This document shows, piece by piece, positions 24,527-33,285 of a stretch of 64,000 nt of DNA. A program made the translations under genes and the position numbers. Numbering within the stretch: the first letter of the stretch is position 1; the number at the start of each line of letters is the position of its first letter. The notes under the pieces are model-generated. The model worked only from the letters and a program-made list of their open reading frames with translations. It was not told the origin of the DNA and did no database searches. Origin of the DNA: Sinomonas sp. R1AF57 (GTDB lineage Bacteria > Actinomycetota > Actinomycetes > Actinomycetales > Micrococcaceae); contig NZ_CP022463.1 of assembly GCF_002224485.1 (NCBI RefSeq), positions 3,812,808 through 3,876,807 on the forward strand. The letters are read 5' to 3'.

Positions 24527-26506
24527 GTGACTGAATCCCTGGCCCCTGCCGACGTGCTGAGCGGCATCGACGACCTCTACACCCGCGACGAGTACACCCC
24601 CATCACCGAGGATGATGCGTTCTTGACGCGTATCGTCCAGAGCGTGGAGCTGCCCGCCCTCATGGTCGCGCTCGCGGCCGCTACCGGAGACTTCAGCCTC
24701 CTGCGCGACCGGCTCCGGCCCCCGCAGCCGCCGGTGGACACCGTCGGCAAGCCGCATGGCGCCATGAGCGCAGAGCAGCAGGCCGAGGCTCGCGCCCTCG
24801 CCCTCGAGGCCCTGAAGAGGGTCCGCGACGAGCGCATCACCCGGGTCCGCACGCTCTCCGACGCCGAGGCCGACGCGATCGTCGACTGGATCACCAACGG
24901 CGCCGACGATGCCTACCGCCCCCTCCTCAAGCACGACATGGCCCTCGCGCCCCAGTCGAACGGACGCCCCCGCTGGCGCGTCGACGAGGTGGCCCCAGGA
25001 CGCAACTTCACCGCCGCCGTCATCGGCGCCGGAGTCGCTGGCATGGCCTCGGCGTACCGGCTCAAGCAGGCGGGGATCGACGTGCGGGTCTTCGAGAAGG
25101 GCCATGACGTGGGAGGGACGTGGTGGAAGAACACCTACCCCGGCGTGCGCCTCGACACCCCCAACTACGCCTACTCCTTCTCCTTCGCCCAGCGGGACGA
25201 CTGGCCCCAGCAGTTCTCCGAAGGCGCCGAGATCCACGCGTACACGAGGGAAGTCGCCGAGCGGGGCGGCTTCCTCGACGACATCGTCTACGGGGCGGAT
25301 GTCCAGGCCATCACCTGGGACGAGGGCTCCCGCATGTGGGACGTGCGCGTCGCGGTCGACGGCGTGCCGGCCGTCCACCGGGTCAACGCCGTCTTCACCG
25401 CGGTCGGCCAGCTCGACCGTCCCAAGATCCCTGACACCCCAGGCCGCGAGACGTTCACCGGCGCGCAGATGCACTCCGCCGAGTGGAACCACGGGGTGGA
25501 CCTCACCGGCAAGCGGGTCGCGGTGGTCGGAACCGGCGCGAGCGCGTACCAGATCGTCCCGGCGATCGTGGACCGCGTCGCGTCGCTCACGGTCTTCCAG
25601 CGCAGCTCGCCGTGGATGCTGCCCACGCCCATGTACTACGACAGCATGCCGGATGCCGTCCTGTGGCTCTCCGAGCACCTGCCCCACTTCGGCCAGTGGC
25701 TGCGCCTGTGGCAGCACTGGCTCGGCGTCGAGGGCCGCCAGCACACCACTGTCATCGACCCGCAGTGGACCCGTCCTGACTCCATCTCCGAGGTCCACCA
25801 CCGGGTCCAGGAGTCGCTGCGCGCGCTTCTGGCCGAGCAGTACGCCGGCCGCCCCGACCTGCTGGAGAAGGTCACCCCTGACTACCTCCTCGGCGGCAAG
25901 CGTATGCTGCGTGACAACGGCGTCTGGGCGGCGTCCCTCCGCAAGCCCCAGACGCAGCTCGTCACCTCGGGACTGGGCCACTTCGTCCCCGAGGGCGTCG
26001 TGGACGGAGACGGGGTCCTGCACGAGCTCGACGCGGTCATCTACGCCACGGGGTTCCAGGCGAGCGAGTTCCTCGAGCCGCTCTCCATCACGGGCCGCGG
26101 GGGGCGGGACCTCCACGCCTACTGGGGCGGCGACGCGAAGGCCTACCTCGGCATGACCGTGCCCGGCTTCCCGAACCTCTTCATCGTCTCGGGGCCCAAC
26201 ACCGGCCACGTGGTCAACGGCAGCCTCTTCTCGATGATCGAGTACGGCCTCGAGTACGCGCTCGACGCCATCCGCCGCGAGCTCTCCGAGGGCTGGTCCG
26301 CGCTCGACCTCAAGCAGGAGGCCCTGGACGAGTTCTACGAGCGGCTCGATGCCGCCAGCGCCACCAAGGCCTGGGGACATCCCAGCGTGCACACCTGGTA
26401 CAAGAACCGGTTCGGCCGGGTCTCCCAGATCTGGCCGCTGCCGGTGCTCGAGTACTGGAACCTCACGCGCTCCGTCGACCCCGAGCAGTACGAGCCGATC
26501 GCGTGA
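24527..26506 (+). CDS. Baeyer-Villiger monooxygenase, 4-hydroxyacetophenone monooxygenase type
   Basis: A 659-residue class B flavoprotein. FAD motif GAGVAG is at 167-172, the BVMO fingerprint FTGAQMHSAEW at 310-320, and the NADPH motif GTGASA at 335-340. The roughly 155-residue N-terminal helical extension before the FAD fold is a hallmark of 4-hydroxyacetophenone monooxygenase (HAPMO, 640 residues in Pseudomonas fluorescens ACB), absent from cyclohexanone-type enzymes. HAPMO inserts oxygen into aryl methyl ketones to give aryl acetates. The next gene, overlapping by 4 bases, encodes an esterase that could release the phenol. ATG at 24527 after GAGGAG. Confidence 0.92.
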   Translation: MTESLAPADVLSGIDDLYTRDEYTPITEDDAFLTRIVQSVELPALMVALAAATGDFSLLRDRLRPPQPPVDTVGKPHGAMSAEQQAEARALALEALKRVRDERITRVRTLSDAEADAIVDWITNGADDAYRPLLKHDMALAPQSNGRPRWRVDEVAPGRNFTAAVIGAGVAGMASAYRLKQAGIDVRVFEKGHDVGGTWWKNTYPGVRLDTPNYAYSFSFAQRDDWPQQFSEGAEIHAYTREVAERGGFLDDIVYGADVQAITWDEGSRMWDVRVAVDGVPAVHRVNAVFTAVGQLDRPKIPDTPGRETFTGAQMHSAEWNHGVDLTGKRVAVVGTGASAYQIVPAIVDRVASLTVFQRSSPWMLPTPMYYDSMPDAVLWLSEHLPHFGQWLRLWQHWLGVEGRQHTTVIDPQWTRPDSISEVHHRVQESLRALLAEQYAGRPDLLEKVTPDYLLGGKRMLRDNGVWAASLRKPQTQLVTSGLGHFVPEGVVDGDGVLHELDAVIYATGFQASEFLEPLSITGRGGRDLHAYWGGDAKAYLGMTVPGFPNLFIVSGPNTGHVVNGSLFSMIEYGLEYALDAIRRELSEGWSALDLKQEALDEFYERLDAASATKAWGHPSVHTWYKNRFGRVSQIWPLPVLEYWNLTRSVDPEQYEPIA

Positions 26507-27924
26507 GCGCCACGGCCACCCGGGGCCTGTGCGAGGAGCACGTCCCCGGCGGGCGGGGCGCCGTCGTGCTCACCCGCTGTCGGTGGGCGCGGCTCGGCGG
26601 TCCAGCGGACGACGGCGTCCTCCCGCCCGCCGTGCCCGTCCCGCCGGCCGCGGTGGGAACCGTGGAGGACGCCGTGGTCTTCCCCCAGCAGCCCGGGGGT
26701 CTGGACTGGCTGCTCGGCCCCGCGGCAGGCGAGGTCGAGCAGGACGAGGACGCCTTCCAGATCAGCGTGTACGCTCCCGCCGAGGCGGCTCCCGGCGCTC
26801 CCCTCGTCGTGTTCCTGCCCGGTGGCGGGTACGTCTCGGGCGGTGCATCGGTCCGCTGGCACGACGCGTCGGCCCTGGCCGAAGCGATCGGCGCGGTCAT
26901 CGCAGTCCCCGCCTACCGGCTCGGGGCGGCCGCCTGCTTCAACCCCGGCCCCGACGGCACTGCACCGGCCGTGGCGGACGCCGTCGCGGCGGTCCAGTGG
27001 GCCATCGACCACGCCGCCCACTTCGGCGGAGACCCGGATGACGTGACCCTTGCAGGCCAGTCGGCCGGGGCGTGGCTCGCGTTCGCAGCCGCGCAGGATC
27101 CCGCACTCGCCGGGCGGATCAGGCGGCTGGCCCTCTACAGCCTGCCGTACCAGCCGCCGCCCGGCCCCGAGGGCGCCGCTGCCCGGCGCCGCGTGTTCGC
27201 CGAGGCGCTCGCCGGACCGGACCCGTCGGCGGCCACGCCCGGCGTCCTCGTGGCCGCCTCGGCGGAGGTGAACCAGGCCTGGGCGGGCCGCGGTCTGGGA
27301 GTCCAGCCGCTTGCTGGCGGTCGGCTTCCGGGCGGCGTCCAGGACTGGGATGCAGCCGTGGGGCGCCTGGCCGGCGTGGAGCATGTCCTGCTGGCGACGA
27401 CGGCCCATGAGGCCCGTGCCTTCATTCCGCCGCACGCGGCCGGCCGCCTGCCCTCGGCGGCAGCGGACGCGTACCGTGCAGCCCACTTCGCACGGCCCGC
27501 CGAGCTGCCTGCCGCTGACAGTGCGTGGGGGCAGATGACCGCCGACATGACGGAGCACCAGTTCGCCAGTGCCGCCCGAGAACTGGCGGGGCACCTGCGT
27601 TCGGCCGGGGTGGCTGTCCACGTTTCCCGCCTCGACATCGAGGCGGCCGGTGGTGCCGGCGCTGCCCACTGCTTCGACGTGCCGTTCCTGTTCGGGGACC
27701 GCGGCCAGTGGCGGGACTCGCCCATGCTCGTGGACCTTGAGGACGATGCCTTCGACGCCGTCGCCGCCGTCTGGCGCGATCCGCTCGCCCGTGCCGTGGC
27801 GGGCGCAGCGCCCACCACGGCGCCGGGCGAGGTCCGGGCCGTGGGGTTCGCGGACGGCGTCGTGCACGTCGACCACGTGCCCGACCCCGCCCGCGGCGAG
27901 CCGGTACGCAGGGCTGAGCCGTGA
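26503..27924 (+). CDS. Type B carboxylesterase
   Basis: A 473-residue alpha/beta hydrolase of the carboxylesterase type B family. The oxyanion-hole segment VVFLPGGGYVSGG is at about 102-114 and the nucleophile elbow GQSAGAW at about 186-192 (the family norm is GESAG). GTG start at 26503 overlaps the BVMO stop (GTGA), so the two are translationally coupled. The expected role is hydrolysis of the aryl ester made by the BVMO (for example 4-hydroxyphenyl acetate to hydroquinone plus acetate). The elbow Gln and the shorter length are mild departures from family norms; the substrate is inferred from context only. Confidence 0.88.
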   Translation: MSATATRGLCEEHVPGGRGAVVLTRCRWARLGGPADDGVLPPAVPVPPAAVGTVEDAVVFPQQPGGLDWLLGPAAGEVEQDEDAFQISVYAPAEAAPGAPLVVFLPGGGYVSGGASVRWHDASALAEAIGAVIAVPAYRLGAAACFNPGPDGTAPAVADAVAAVQWAIDHAAHFGGDPDDVTLAGQSAGAWLAFAAAQDPALAGRIRRLALYSLPYQPPPGPEGAAARRRVFAEALAGPDPSAATPGVLVAASAEVNQAWAGRGLGVQPLAGGRLPGGVQDWDAAVGRLAGVEHVLLATTAHEARAFIPPHAAGRLPSAAADAYRAAHFARPAELPAADSAWGQMTADMTEHQFASAARELAGHLRSAGVAVHVSRLDIEAAGGAGAAHCFDVPFLFGDRGQWRDSPMLVDLEDDAFDAVAAVWRDPLARAVAGAAPTTAPGEVRAVGFADGVVHVDHVPDPARGEPVRRAEP

Positions 27925-27953
27925 CCAGCCGGCCGAGAGCCTGAGGAAGGGGC

Positions 27954-28628
27954 ATGGGAACGGCTGGACGGCAGGCGTACAGCATGCTGCGCGCCGCGAT
28001 CCTCGACGGTGTGTGGCACCCGGGGGAGCGCCTCGCACCCGGTGCGCTCGGCGCGAGGCTCGGCACGAGCACCACGGTGATCCGCGAGGCCCTCACCCGG
28101 CTTGCGGCTGAGGACCTCGTCACCCTTCGGCCGCAGCGTGGGTTCGCTGTCCGGGACCTTGATGTGCAGGAGCTGCACGACCTGACGGAGCTGCGGTGTC
28201 TGACCGAGGTGTACGCGGCGCGGCTGAGCCTCGAGCGTGGGGACGTCGCGTGGGAGAGCGCGGTGATGGCCGCCTACCACCGGCTGACGCGTACGCCGCG
28301 GCGGGACCCGGAGGGTCCTTCCGTCACCACTGCTGCGTGGCAGGAAGCGCACCGTGCGTTCCACGAGGCGCTCCTGTCGGCCTGCGGGTGCGCGCCCGTC
28401 CTCCGGCAGGCCAGCCAGCTCGGCCGCACCACCGAGCTCTACCGGCGCTGGGCCTCCGCCGCGCCTGCCGCGTCGCAGCGGGACGTCGAGGGCGAGCACC
28501 GCGGCCTGCTCGAGGCAGCACTGGCGCACGACGTCGAGGCGATGGCCGCGCGCCTTCGGCACCATTACGAGGCGACGGCGGAGATGGTCCTGGACGCGGG
28601 CCTTGCGATGGCCCAGACGGGAGGGTGA
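27954..28628 (+). CDS. GntR family regulator, FadR/FCD subfamily (island right border)
   Basis: A 224-residue regulator with a winged helix (about 5-70; LGTSTTVIREALTRLAAEDLV) and an FCD domain (about 80-210). It aligns along its length with the GntR protein at 5145, sharing STTVIREALTRL, LRPQRGFAV, ELRC and the EAHRAFHEAL helix, so the two are paralogues. It starts 29 bases after the esterase stop and is probably co-transcribed with the BVMO operon. Ligand unknown; an aromatic acid or ring-fission product is likely. Confidence 0.92.
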   Translation: MGTAGRQAYSMLRAAILDGVWHPGERLAPGALGARLGTSTTVIREALTRLAAEDLVTLRPQRGFAVRDLDVQELHDLTELRCLTEVYAARLSLERGDVAWESAVMAAYHRLTRTPRRDPEGPSVTTAAWQEAHRAFHEALLSACGCAPVLRQASQLGRTTELYRRWASAAPAASQRDVEGEHRGLLEAALAHDVEAMAARLRHHYEATAEMVLDAGLAMAQTGG

Positions 28629-28657
28629 GCCTCGGCGGCCCCGCGAAGCCGACAGGT

Positions 28658-30010
28658 CTAGAGCCCGCGGGCGACCGCGGCGGCCGCGGCGAGCCAGGCC
28701 CGCTGGGTGGCGGGCCGGAGGGAACCGTAGCGGAGCGGGCCTCCGACCATGGCAGGGTCGTGGGGGATGGTGACGACCTCGCGTGCGAGCTCGCGGTACC
28801 CGTCCGCGATCCGGCGGACCTGGTCCGCTGTCGCCCTCGGATCGGCTTGGCTGACGATGGCGATGGCCTGCTGGGCGAGGCTGGCAGAGTGCTCGTCCCG
28901 CTCTGCCAGCGCCTCCAGGAGGAGGGCGCCGGCCTCGGCGTGGTCGTCCCGGGTGGTGGTGGCGACGACCAGTTGGTCGGTGCGGTCAATCATGCGCAGC
29001 CACATGGGATCGCTCTCGTCGTTGCCGCTGTCCATGAGGATCAGGCGGTAGTACTTGGCTGCCACCGCATGGATCACGTCGACATCGTTCGGCTCCACGC
29101 GCTGCTCGTGGGCAAGGGCCATGGGCTTGCTTCGGAGGACATCGAAGCGGTCGCGGGTCTGATGGTGCACGAATCGCGCGAGATCGGCGGACTGGGCGGC
29201 GATCCCGAGCAGAGGTTCGACCTGGGGCAGGAGGTCGAGCACGGTGGCCTCGTGCGGTCCCTGCTCGGTGCGCCAGCCGAGCGTTCCGCGGGTCTGGTTG
29301 TTGTCCCAGGCCAGGACGCCGGCGCCGCCCTCGCGTGCGAACACGGCGGCGAGGAGGATCGTGCTGGGGGTCTTGGAGGCGCCGCCTTTGCCATTGACAA
29401 CCGCGATCGTGCGGGGTCCCGGCCAGTGCTGGCTGACGGCCTGAACGTCCGCGCGCTCGGCGCGCTCTGCAGCGCTGGGCGGCATCCGGAACCCGGAACG
29501 GGTGAGGATCCCTCGCCATCCCTGCGTCGCAGGCTCCTCCGCCTGTTCCTGAGGGAGGAAGGATGTGCGCGACGGGTGCGGCCTGGCGGATCCCGCGGGA
29601 GGCCGGCCGGGCTCCCGCGGGGGGCCCTGCGGCCCCACGCCGGTGGCAGCGGGGGCCGGGACCTCTGTGAAGGTGCCGTCCGGTGACACGACAACGAGGC
29701 TCTGTCCGTCTCCATCCCTCGTGGTGACCTTCACGGGCCGGCCGAGCCGGACCGCCGTCCCGGAGATGAGGTTCAGGGCCTCTCGCAGCGCAGCAAGTTC
29801 GTCGTCCGCCTGGAGCGGGTGGGACGTGCCGTCGATGGTGACCTCGCCGGTGCCGTCGGCGCGCAGGACGGCGTCGATCTTGGGGAAGTCGAGGGCGTGG
29901 GGTTCCATCATCTCCGCCTTGCTGTCGGCATCGAGACGCATCCAACCTGCGGGCGCTGCACCGAGTTCCTTCGGAGCGGATGGCCTCGTGCTTGTGTCTG
30001 TGGGGGTCAA
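28658..30010 (-). CDS. ParA/MinD-like ATPase with an extra N-terminal domain
   Basis: About 450 residues. The C-terminal half is a ParA/Soj-type ATPase: deviant Walker A GKGGASKTPST (about 206-216), a Walker-B-like LILMDSGNDESD and the later ATTTRDDHAEAG segment. The first 110 residues form a separate small alpha/beta module (FPKIDAVLRADGTGEVTIDG, RPVKVTTRDGDG) followed by a Pro-rich linker. No parB, parS or secretion gene is adjacent, so a role in partition or ATP-driven localisation is only a family guess. The TTG start at 30010 is weak; ATGs at 29941 and 29911 (AAGG 5 bases ahead) are alternatives. Convergent with the GntR gene. Confidence 0.75.
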   Translation of the reverse strand: MTPTDTSTRPSAPKELGAAPAGWMRLDADSKAEMMEPHALDFPKIDAVLRADGTGEVTIDGTSHPLQADDELAALREALNLISGTAVRLGRPVKVTTRDGDGQSLVVVSPDGTFTEVPAPAATGVGPQGPPREPGRPPAGSARPHPSRTSFLPQEQAEEPATQGWRGILTRSGFRMPPSAAERAERADVQAVSQHWPGPRTIAVVNGKGGASKTPSTILLAAVFAREGGAGVLAWDNNQTRGTLGWRTEQGPHEATVLDLLPQVEPLLGIAAQSADLARFVHHQTRDRFDVLRSKPMALAHEQRVEPNDVDVIHAVAAKYYRLILMDSGNDESDPMWLRMIDRTDQLVVATTTRDDHAEAGALLLEALAERDEHSASLAQQAIAIVSQADPRATADQVRRIADGYRELAREVVTIPHDPAMVGGPLRYGSLRPATQRAWLAAAAAVARGL

Positions 30011-30111
30011 GGTACAGCAGCGCAGTGACGGCCGAGAAGGAGGCAGCCGTCAACCGGCCCACTCATCCGTGCGGCACACGGCGCCTCGGCGGAGCCGCGA
30101 TTTCATTTGCT

Positions 30112-30123
30112 TGACGTTCGTCA
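30112..30123. promoter_or_regulatory. Palindromic operator in the kynA promoter
   Basis: TGACG-TT-CGTCA, a perfect 5-bp-arm palindrome overlapping a likely -35 box (TTGACG, 30111-30116), 21 bases before the kynA start. The same element, with 6-bp arms, occurs at 47328-47341 upstream of the anthranilate-CoA genes. Confidence 0.6.
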
Positions 30124-30144
30124 CCTAGCTGATATCGTGGGGAT

Positions 30145-31014
30145 ATGCCCCAGACCAGCCCCGCCGAGCCCGCCGGCGTCCGCCGGATCGAGGACGGCGT
30201 CCGCACCGACTTCCGCGGCGCCATGACGTACGGGCGCTACCTCGCCCTCGACGAGCTCCTCCACAGCCAGCGCCCGCAGAGCCAGCCCGAGCACCACGAC
30301 GAGCTGCTCTTCATCGTCCAGCACCAGACGAGCGAGCTGTGGCTCAAGCTCGTCCTGCACGAGCTGCTCGAGGCCCGCCGCCTGATGGACGCCGACGACC
30401 TCGGCAAGGCCCTCAAGTGCCTCGCCCGCGTCAAGGCGATCCAGCGGACGCTGACCGAGCAGTGGAGCGTCCTGGGCACCCTCACCCCCCGCGAGTACTC
30501 CCAGTTCCGCGGCTCGCTCGGCAACTCCTCGGGCTTCCAGTCGTACCAGTACCGCGCCATCGAGTTCGTGCTCGGCAACAAGCACGCGAAGATGCTGGAC
30601 GTCTTCAGCTCCGAGCCCGAAGCACACGCGCTCCTGTCCCGGATCCTCGGCGAGCCCACGGTCTACGACTCGTTCCTCGCGCTCGTGGCCCGCAGCGGCT
30701 ACGACGTGCCGCGGGACGTCCTCGAGCGCGACGTGCGCGAGCCGTGGACCTTCCGCGAAGACCTCGTGCCCGTGTTCCAGCGGATCTACGAGGAGGACTC
30801 CACGCCGTGGGGCCTCTACGAGGCCTGCGAGAGCCTCGTGGACCTCGAGGACAACTTCCAGGCGTGGCGCTTCCGGCACCTGCGCACGGTCCAGCGCACC
30901 ATCGGCTTCAAGCGCGGCACTGGCGGCTCCTCCGGCGTCGACTTCCTCAAGCGAGCCCTCGACCTGACCTTCTTCCCCGAGCTGTATGCCGTCCGCACGG
31001 CGATCGGAGCCTGA
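30145..31014 (+). CDS. kynA: Tryptophan 2,3-dioxygenase
   Basis: A 289-residue haem enzyme that converts L-tryptophan to N-formylkynurenine. The family core is intact: IVQHQTSELW with distal H60, FRGSLGNSSGFQSYQYR (121-137) holding the substrate-carboxylate Arg, and proximal haem ligand H245 in RFRHLRTVQRTIG, with GTGGSSGVDFLK after it. Length is normal. First gene of kynA-kynU-paaX; the next gene starts 2 bases after its stop. No formamidase gene (kynB) is visible in the operon, so that step must be supplied elsewhere. A palindrome in the promoter suggests control shared with the cluster at 46821-54452. Confidence 0.96.
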   Translation: MPQTSPAEPAGVRRIEDGVRTDFRGAMTYGRYLALDELLHSQRPQSQPEHHDELLFIVQHQTSELWLKLVLHELLEARRLMDADDLGKALKCLARVKAIQRTLTEQWSVLGTLTPREYSQFRGSLGNSSGFQSYQYRAIEFVLGNKHAKMLDVFSSEPEAHALLSRILGEPTVYDSFLALVARSGYDVPRDVLERDVREPWTFREDLVPVFQRIYEEDSTPWGLYEACESLVDLEDNFQAWRFRHLRTVQRTIGFKRGTGGSSGVDFLKRALDLTFFPELYAVRTAIGA

Positions 31015-31016
31015 TC

Positions 31017-32309
31017 ATGACCCTCCCCAGCACCCCCGCCTCTGCCGCGCACGACGCCGGCCGCGCACCCGGCGCCGTCGGCCTCCCCACGCTGGACGCG
31101 GCAGCGCTCGACGCCGCTGACCCGCTCGCGGCGTTCCGCGGCCGGTTCCTCGAGCCCGAGGGCGAGCCGGTGGTCGCGTACCTCGACGGGAACTCGCTCG
31201 GACGGCCGCTTGCCGACATCGGCGACCGGCTCGCCGCGTTCACGGCTGGGCCGTGGGGCCAGCGCCTCATCCGGGCCTGGGACGAGGAGTGGATGGACGA
31301 GCCGTTCCGGCTCGGCGACCGCCTCGGCGAGGTGGTCCTCGGGGCCGCGGCCGGGCAGACCGTCGTGGCCGATTCGACGTCGGTCATGATCTACAAGCTG
31401 GTCCGCGCAGCGCTCGACGCCGCCGGGCGGGGCCGGGATGAGCTCGTGATCGACCGCGAGAACTTCCCCACCGACAGGTTCCTCGTCGAGGGCATCGCCG
31501 CCGAGCGCGGCTCCACTCTCCGCTGGGTCACGCCGGACCCCGCCACCGGGGTGACCGCCGCGGACGTGGAGGCCGCGCTCTCGCCGCGCACCGCCGTCGT
31601 GCTCCTGAGCCACATCGCCTACCGGTCCGGGTACGTCGCCGACGCGCCCGCGATCACCGACGCCGTGCACCGCGCCGGGGCGCTCGTGGTGTGGGACCTG
31701 TGCCATTCGGCGGGGTCGGTGCCGGTTGAGCTGGACGCGTGGGGCGTGGACCTGGCGGTGGGGTGCACCTACAAGTACCTCAACGGCGGCCCGGGCTCGC
31801 CCGCGTTCGGGTACGTGCGCGCCGGCCTGCAGGAGACGCTGCAGCAGCCGATCTGGGGCTGGATGGGCGCCGCCGACCCGTTCGGCATGACCGAGTCCTA
31901 TGTCCCTGCCGCCGGCATGCGCCGCTTCATCACGGGCACGCCGCCGATCCTCGCCATGCAGCCGCTCTCCGCCATGGTCGAGCTGATCGCCGAGGCCGGC
32001 GGGATCGACGCCGTGCGCGCCAAGTCCGTGCTCCTGACCGAGTTCGCCGCGGCCCTCGCGGACCGCGATCTGGCCCCGCTCGGGGTGCAGTTCGCGAGCC
32101 CCCGCGACCCGTCCGTGCGCGGCTCGCACATCACCATCAACCACCCGCGCTTCCGCGAGGTCACCGCGCTGCTGTGGGAGCGGGGCGTCATCCCCGACTT
32201 CCGGCCCCCGCACGGGCTGCGGATCGGGCTGTCGCCGCTGAGCACGTCTTTCGCGGAGGTGGAGGCCGGGATCGAGGCGATCCGGGCCGCCCTGACCGAG
32301 CTCGCATGA
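31017..32309 (+). CDS. kynU: Kynureninase
   Basis: A 430-residue PLP enzyme that cleaves L-kynurenine to anthranilate and alanine. Family marks are YLDGNSLGRP (55-64), WDLCHSAG with cofactor-binding D227, and the Schiff-base lysine K253 in CTYKYLNGGPG; the C-terminal RGSHITINHP and GLRIGLSPLSTS are also typical. Tightly coupled to kynA (2-base gap) and overlapping the PaaX-family gene by 4 bases (ATGA). Product anthranilate is the expected substrate of the CoA ligase at 49808. Confidence 0.96.
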   Translation: MTLPSTPASAAHDAGRAPGAVGLPTLDAAALDAADPLAAFRGRFLEPEGEPVVAYLDGNSLGRPLADIGDRLAAFTAGPWGQRLIRAWDEEWMDEPFRLGDRLGEVVLGAAAGQTVVADSTSVMIYKLVRAALDAAGRGRDELVIDRENFPTDRFLVEGIAAERGSTLRWVTPDPATGVTAADVEAALSPRTAVVLLSHIAYRSGYVADAPAITDAVHRAGALVVWDLCHSAGSVPVELDAWGVDLAVGCTYKYLNGGPGSPAFGYVRAGLQETLQQPIWGWMGAADPFGMTESYVPAAGMRRFITGTPPILAMQPLSAMVELIAEAGGIDAVRAKSVLLTEFAAALADRDLAPLGVQFASPRDPSVRGSHITINHPRFREVTALLWERGVIPDFRPPHGLRIGLSPLSTSFAEVEAGIEAIRAALTELA

Positions 32310-33160
32310 CCCAGAGCCTCCAGACGGGACGCGAGCCGCGCGTCGCGGATGACATGGTCTCGCGCCCCGGCAGCGCCGTCTCCCTCCTGCGCACGGTGGT
32401 GGGGCTGTACCTGCGCGAGGCCGGTGGCTGGATGCCCACCGACGCGTTCCTGGCCCTGCTCGGCGCCCTCGGCGTGCCCGTGCCGCAGGCCCGCACGGCG
32501 CTGAGCCGCGTCAAGGCGCGCGGCCTCCTGCAGGCTCAGGCGCACGACGGCGTCCCCGGCCTCGCGCTAGCACCCGGCGCCGAGGCGATGCTCGCCCGGG
32601 GCGACCGGCGCATCCACGAGCCGCGGGCCATGGCGGCCGACGGCGAGTGGTGCCTCATCGTGTTCTCCGTGCCGGAGGCGATGCGGGATGCCAGGCACCA
32701 GCTCCGCAAGCAGCTGAAGTGGATCGGCTGTGGCACCGTCGAGGCCGGGGTGTGGATCTGCCCGGACTTCCTGCGCGGCGAGGTCGAGGACGCCGTCGAG
32801 GGGCTCGGCCTGTCGGGCCATGTGGTGCTGTTCACCGCGCGGGGGCTGCCCCCGGGGCCGGTCGCGGCAGGGCAGGTGCGGCAGTGGTGGGACCTCAAGG
32901 GGATCGCGCAGCTGCACCGGGAGTTCGTCCAGGGGCAGTCGGGCGTGCCGGAGCACAGCCGGAGTGCCGCCGAGAGCTTTGCCGCCTACGTCGGATGCAT
33001 CGACGCGTGGCGGGTCATCCCGTACCTCGATCCGGGACTGCCGCCCGAGCTGCTGCCGCGGGATTGGCCCGGGCCGGAGTGCATCGCTCTGTTCCTGCGG
33101 ATCCGCGAGGCCCACGCGGGCCCGGCGGCCGACTTCGTGCGGGGCGTCCTCGCCCCGTAG
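32306..33160 (+). CDS. PaaX family transcriptional regulator, first
   Basis: A 284-residue regulator of the PaaX family, whose prototype represses phenylacetate genes and is released by phenylacetyl-CoA. It has an N-terminal winged-helix (about 22-85; ALGVPVPQARTALSRVKARGLL), a central domain with WCLIVFSVPEAMRDARHQLRKQLKWIGCGTVEAGVWICP (about 114-152), and a C-terminal helical domain with WDLKGIAQLHREFV and YLDPGLPPELLPRDWPG. The ATG at 32306 overlaps the kynU stop, so it is produced with the kynurenine enzymes. An aryl-CoA such as 2-aminobenzoyl-CoA is a reasonable but unproven effector. Confidence 0.92.
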   Translation: MTQSLQTGREPRVADDMVSRPGSAVSLLRTVVGLYLREAGGWMPTDAFLALLGALGVPVPQARTALSRVKARGLLQAQAHDGVPGLALAPGAEAMLARGDRRIHEPRAMAADGEWCLIVFSVPEAMRDARHQLRKQLKWIGCGTVEAGVWICPDFLRGEVEDAVEGLGLSGHVVLFTARGLPPGPVAAGQVRQWWDLKGIAQLHREFVQGQSGVPEHSRSAAESFAAYVGCIDAWRVIPYLDPGLPPELLPRDWPGPECIALFLRIREAHAGPAADFVRGVLAP

Positions 33161-33285
33161 GGCCAGTCCTTGCGGGGTCGCGTCCCGTTCGTTGCGGGGT
33201 CTCGTCCCCTGACGCGCTGGGCTCACCCTCTCGTCGCCCCCGCGCTCAACCCGGCCCCGCCAGGTCCGGCGGTAGGCTCGGAGGC

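Noticed and set aside
5145-28628. Aromatic island as an integrative element
   Set aside because: No integrase, tRNA gene, direct-repeat attachment sites or transfer genes found at its borders.
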